A stretch of 64,000 nucleotides of DNA from Candidatus Thalassolituus haligoni (GTDB taxonomy: Bacteria > Pseudomonadota > Gammaproteobacteria > Pseudomonadales > Oceanobacteraceae), in NCBI RefSeq assembly GCF_041222825.1, contig NZ_CP139482.1, positions 3,262,001 to 3,326,000 of the forward strand, given 5' to 3'. Under the pieces are notes generated by a model. The model was given only the letters and a program-made list of their open reading frames with translations, searched no databases and was not told the DNA's origin. This document shows positions 62,323 to 64,000 of the stretch, piece by piece (within the stretch, counting starts at the first letter, position 1; each line of letters opens with the position of its first letter). Both the position numbers and the translations under genes were made by a program.

Positions 62323-63596
62323 TGCCAACACCGACGACCACTCCCGCTCCCGGTACCCTTCACTGGCTTGACCGTCTGTGCCGTCGAGCGCTGTGTCAAC
62401 GTCTGACACAGATTCAGGATGCCTGCCTGACGATTTGCGAACAAGACCAGACCCATGTCTTCGGGGACACCCATCATGCCCTGCGTGCCACGGTCAAAAT
62501 TAACGACCCGGAAGCCTGGCGCACCATCGCTCTGTACGGCAGCGTCGGCGCTGGTGAAGCCTACATGACCGGAGACTGGTGCGCCGATGACTTGCCTGCC
62601 CTGGTGCGTATTCTCTGTCGCAACAAGGAGGTACTGGATCGTATCGACAGTGGCTGGGCCAGCGCTGGCAAGTGGGCGCTGACATTGTGGAATCGGGCGC
62701 AGCGAAATACCGAAAAGGGGTCGCGTCGCAATATTGCCGCTCACTACGATCTCGGCAACGAGATGTTCGAGTTGTTTCTCGATCCGACACTGATGTATTC
62801 CAGTGCCATTTTCCCAACCCCTGACAGCTCGCTGGAGCAGGCCTCGCGCTTCAAACTAGAACGGATTTGCCAAAAACTGCAGTTGAGCGCCGAAGATCAT
62901 CTGGTCGAAATCGGCACCGGCTGGGGCAGCATGGCGATTTACGCCGCCCAGCACTATGGCTGCCGGGTCACCACAACCACCATCTCCGATGCCCAATACC
63001 GCAAAGCAGAACAGCGTATTCGGGAGGCCGGATTGCAAGACCGGATCACACTGCTACAACAAGACTACCGTCAGCTTAACGGCCAGTTCGACAAACTGGT
63101 TTCGGTGGAGATGATCGAGGCGGTTGGTCATCAGTATCTGGACACCTATTTCAACACCCTCAATCGGCTACTGAAACCCGATGGCATTGCGCTGATTCAG
63201 GCCATTACCATCGATGACTGGCGTTATCAACAGGCCAAAAGTAATGTCGATTTTATCAAGCGCTATATTTTCCCTGGCGGCTTTCTCCCCAGTGTCACCG
63301 CCATGCAACAGGCCATGAGCCGTACCAGCAACCTGAAAACCATTCACCTGGAAGATATCGGCAGCCACTACGCCGAAACCTTGCGGCGCTGGCGGCGAAC
63401 CTTTCTCGACAAGCGCGAGCACTTGCACCAACTGGGTTATGACGACACCTTCTGTCGACTGTGGGATTTTTACTTTGCCTACTGTGAAGGCGGTTTTGAT
63501 GAGCGGGTGATCAGTACCGTACACATGGTATTTGCCAAGCCAGGTAATCAACGGCCACTGTTATTGGGCGACTTGGTAACCGGATTGAGAACGTGA
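62322..63596 (+). CDS. cfa: Cyclopropane-fatty-acid-synthase-type SAM methyltransferase
   Basis: 424 residues from ATG 62322 (GGGAG 8 bases upstream; a longer frame upstream lies inside DUF1365). SAM motif I LVEIGTGWGSMAIYAAQ, then VSVEMIEAVGHQYLDTYF and the CFA signature YIFPGGFLPS with C-terminal YCEGGFDERVISTVHMVF. Uses SAM to methylenate or methylate unsaturated phospholipid acyl chains. Last gene of the photolyase operon. Whether the product is a cyclopropane or a methylated/furan fatty acid cannot be read from sequence. Confidence 0.92.
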   Translation: MPTPTTTPAPGTLHWLDRLCRRALCQRLTQIQDACLTICEQDQTHVFGDTHHALRATVKINDPEAWRTIALYGSVGAGEAYMTGDWCADDLPALVRILCRNKEVLDRIDSGWASAGKWALTLWNRAQRNTEKGSRRNIAAHYDLGNEMFELFLDPTLMYSSAIFPTPDSSLEQASRFKLERICQKLQLSAEDHLVEIGTGWGSMAIYAAQHYGCRVTTTTISDAQYRKAEQRIREAGLQDRITLLQQDYRQLNGQFDKLVSVEMIEAVGHQYLDTYFNTLNRLLKPDGIALIQAITIDDWRYQQAKSNVDFIKRYIFPGGFLPSVTAMQQAMSRTSNLKTIHLEDIGSHYAETLRRWRRTFLDKREHLHQLGYDDTFCRLWDFYFAYCEGGFDERVISTVHMVFAKPGNQRPLLLGDLVTGLRT

Positions 63597-63734
63597 TTGA
63601 TAAAGAACCCACCTCTGTCACAGATATTTAATCGGATATCAGTAGGCTGGCATGTGATCACTGTAAACTTAACCACACTGTCTTAACCACAGCCAGCCGC
63701 CAAATTGCTCCTTCCATCGACACAGGACGCCGTC

Positions 63735-64000
63735 ATGAAAGCGCTTTCACCCTTCCGGCTACTACTCCCGTTGGTAATGATGACGAGCGCACAAGCCGAT
63801 GTCTCCGAACCATCGTTGGCAGACGACCCCAACATCGAGGTGATTGAGGTACTGGGGGTAACAGAATCACTGACGACCGTCAGTCCACGTAAACTGCTGC
63901 GTGTTCCCGGTGCTGGCAACGACCCGCTGCAAGCCATCGAAAGCTTGCCGGGCGTGGTGTTCAGTAACAGTCAGGATTCCGCCCCGGCGGTGCGTGGTTC
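63735..64000 (+). CDS. TonB-dependent receptor (3' end outside window)
   Basis: 88 codons are visible from ATG 63735 (AGGA 9 bases upstream). Signal peptide KALSPFRLLLPLVMMTSAQA, then a short acidic stretch, IEVIEVLGV as a possible TonB box, and the start of the plug domain: DPLQAIESLPGVVFSNSQDSAPAVRGS, typical of TonB receptors. The ligand is unknown. The 138-bp gap from cfa is AT-rich and shows no riboswitch-like structure I can identify. Confidence 0.85.
   Translation, partial: MKALSPFRLLLPLVMMTSAQADVSEPSLADDPNIEVIEVLGVTESLTTVSPRKLLRVPGAGNDPLQAIESLPGVVFSNSQDSAPAVRG

Overview
The window reads as one contiguous, moderately GC-rich chromosomal segment of a Gram-negative gammaproteobacterium, probably a marine or Oceanospirillales-type heterotroph. 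The evidence is the envC-ctpA-yibQ order at the left end, lipoproteins, an outer-membrane porin and a TonB-dependent receptor, a Fur-like box, and a photolyase/LitR/cfa cluster typical of gammaproteobacteria. The genus is inferred and not certain. I saw no rRNA, tRNA, CRISPR array, insertion sequence or phage gene.

Layout. 1-3629 (+): cell-envelope genes (EnvC-like activator, 5' end cut by the window; C-terminal processing protease; divergent polysaccharide deacetylase). 3758-10480 (-): an iron/haem-type locus with porin, two imelysin lipoproteins, a Tat-exported DUF1513 protein and a di-haem DUF1111 lipoprotein. It diverges across a Fur-like box from 10749-14257 (+): a di-haem peroxidase-like lipoprotein, an FMN-binding protein, a PepSY-type membrane protein and a TauE/SafE permease. 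14247-15737 (-): DAHP synthase preceded by a 46-codon leader ORF with an aromatic-codon run and a complete set of alternating RNA hairpins ending in an intrinsic terminator. I read this as an aromatic-amino-acid attenuator.

16225-26634: protocatechuate 4,5-cleavage catabolism. ligJ-ligK-ligU-ligI-ligA-ligB lie on the minus strand. A LysR-type regulator with two helix-turn-helix domains diverges from them and is followed on the plus strand by ligC, an aldo/keto reductase and a PobR/HpaA-like AraC regulator. Together ligAB, ligC, ligI, ligU, ligJ and ligK cover every step from protocatechuate to pyruvate plus oxaloacetate. 26745-27299 is a peroxiredoxin-like gene.

27421-37871 (-): a CorA/ZntB-like transporter and a transglutaminase / circularly permuted ATP-grasp / alpha-E cluster, a predicted peptide-ligation system in which the ATP-grasp and alpha-E units occur both as separate genes and as a fusion. 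38351-41531 (-): a compact signalling module of response regulator, CheC-like phosphatase and PAS-GGDEF-EAL protein. 41608-49449 (-): a V/A-type ATPase operon in the order B-D-I-K-E-DUF2764-A, a circular permutation of the usual bacterial E-DUF2764-A-B-D-I-K order.

49899-52574: an unrecognised 211-aa protein, an FMN-binding glutamate-synthase-family protein and a 109-aa orphan. 52804-63596: a probable light/stress regulon of TIGR01777 epimerase, renalase-like oxidoreductase, CbiX-like protein, DUF523/DUF1722 protein, LitR-like MerR regulator, DNA photolyase, SnoaL-like protein, SDR, COG2907 oxidoreductase, DUF1365 protein and cyclopropane fatty-acid synthase. TATACAA-type boxes lie at two promoter regions. 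The window ends inside a TonB-dependent receptor gene.

A recurring genome-level feature is short tandem duplication: six separate arrays of 11-16 bp units, two of which overlap a stop codon.
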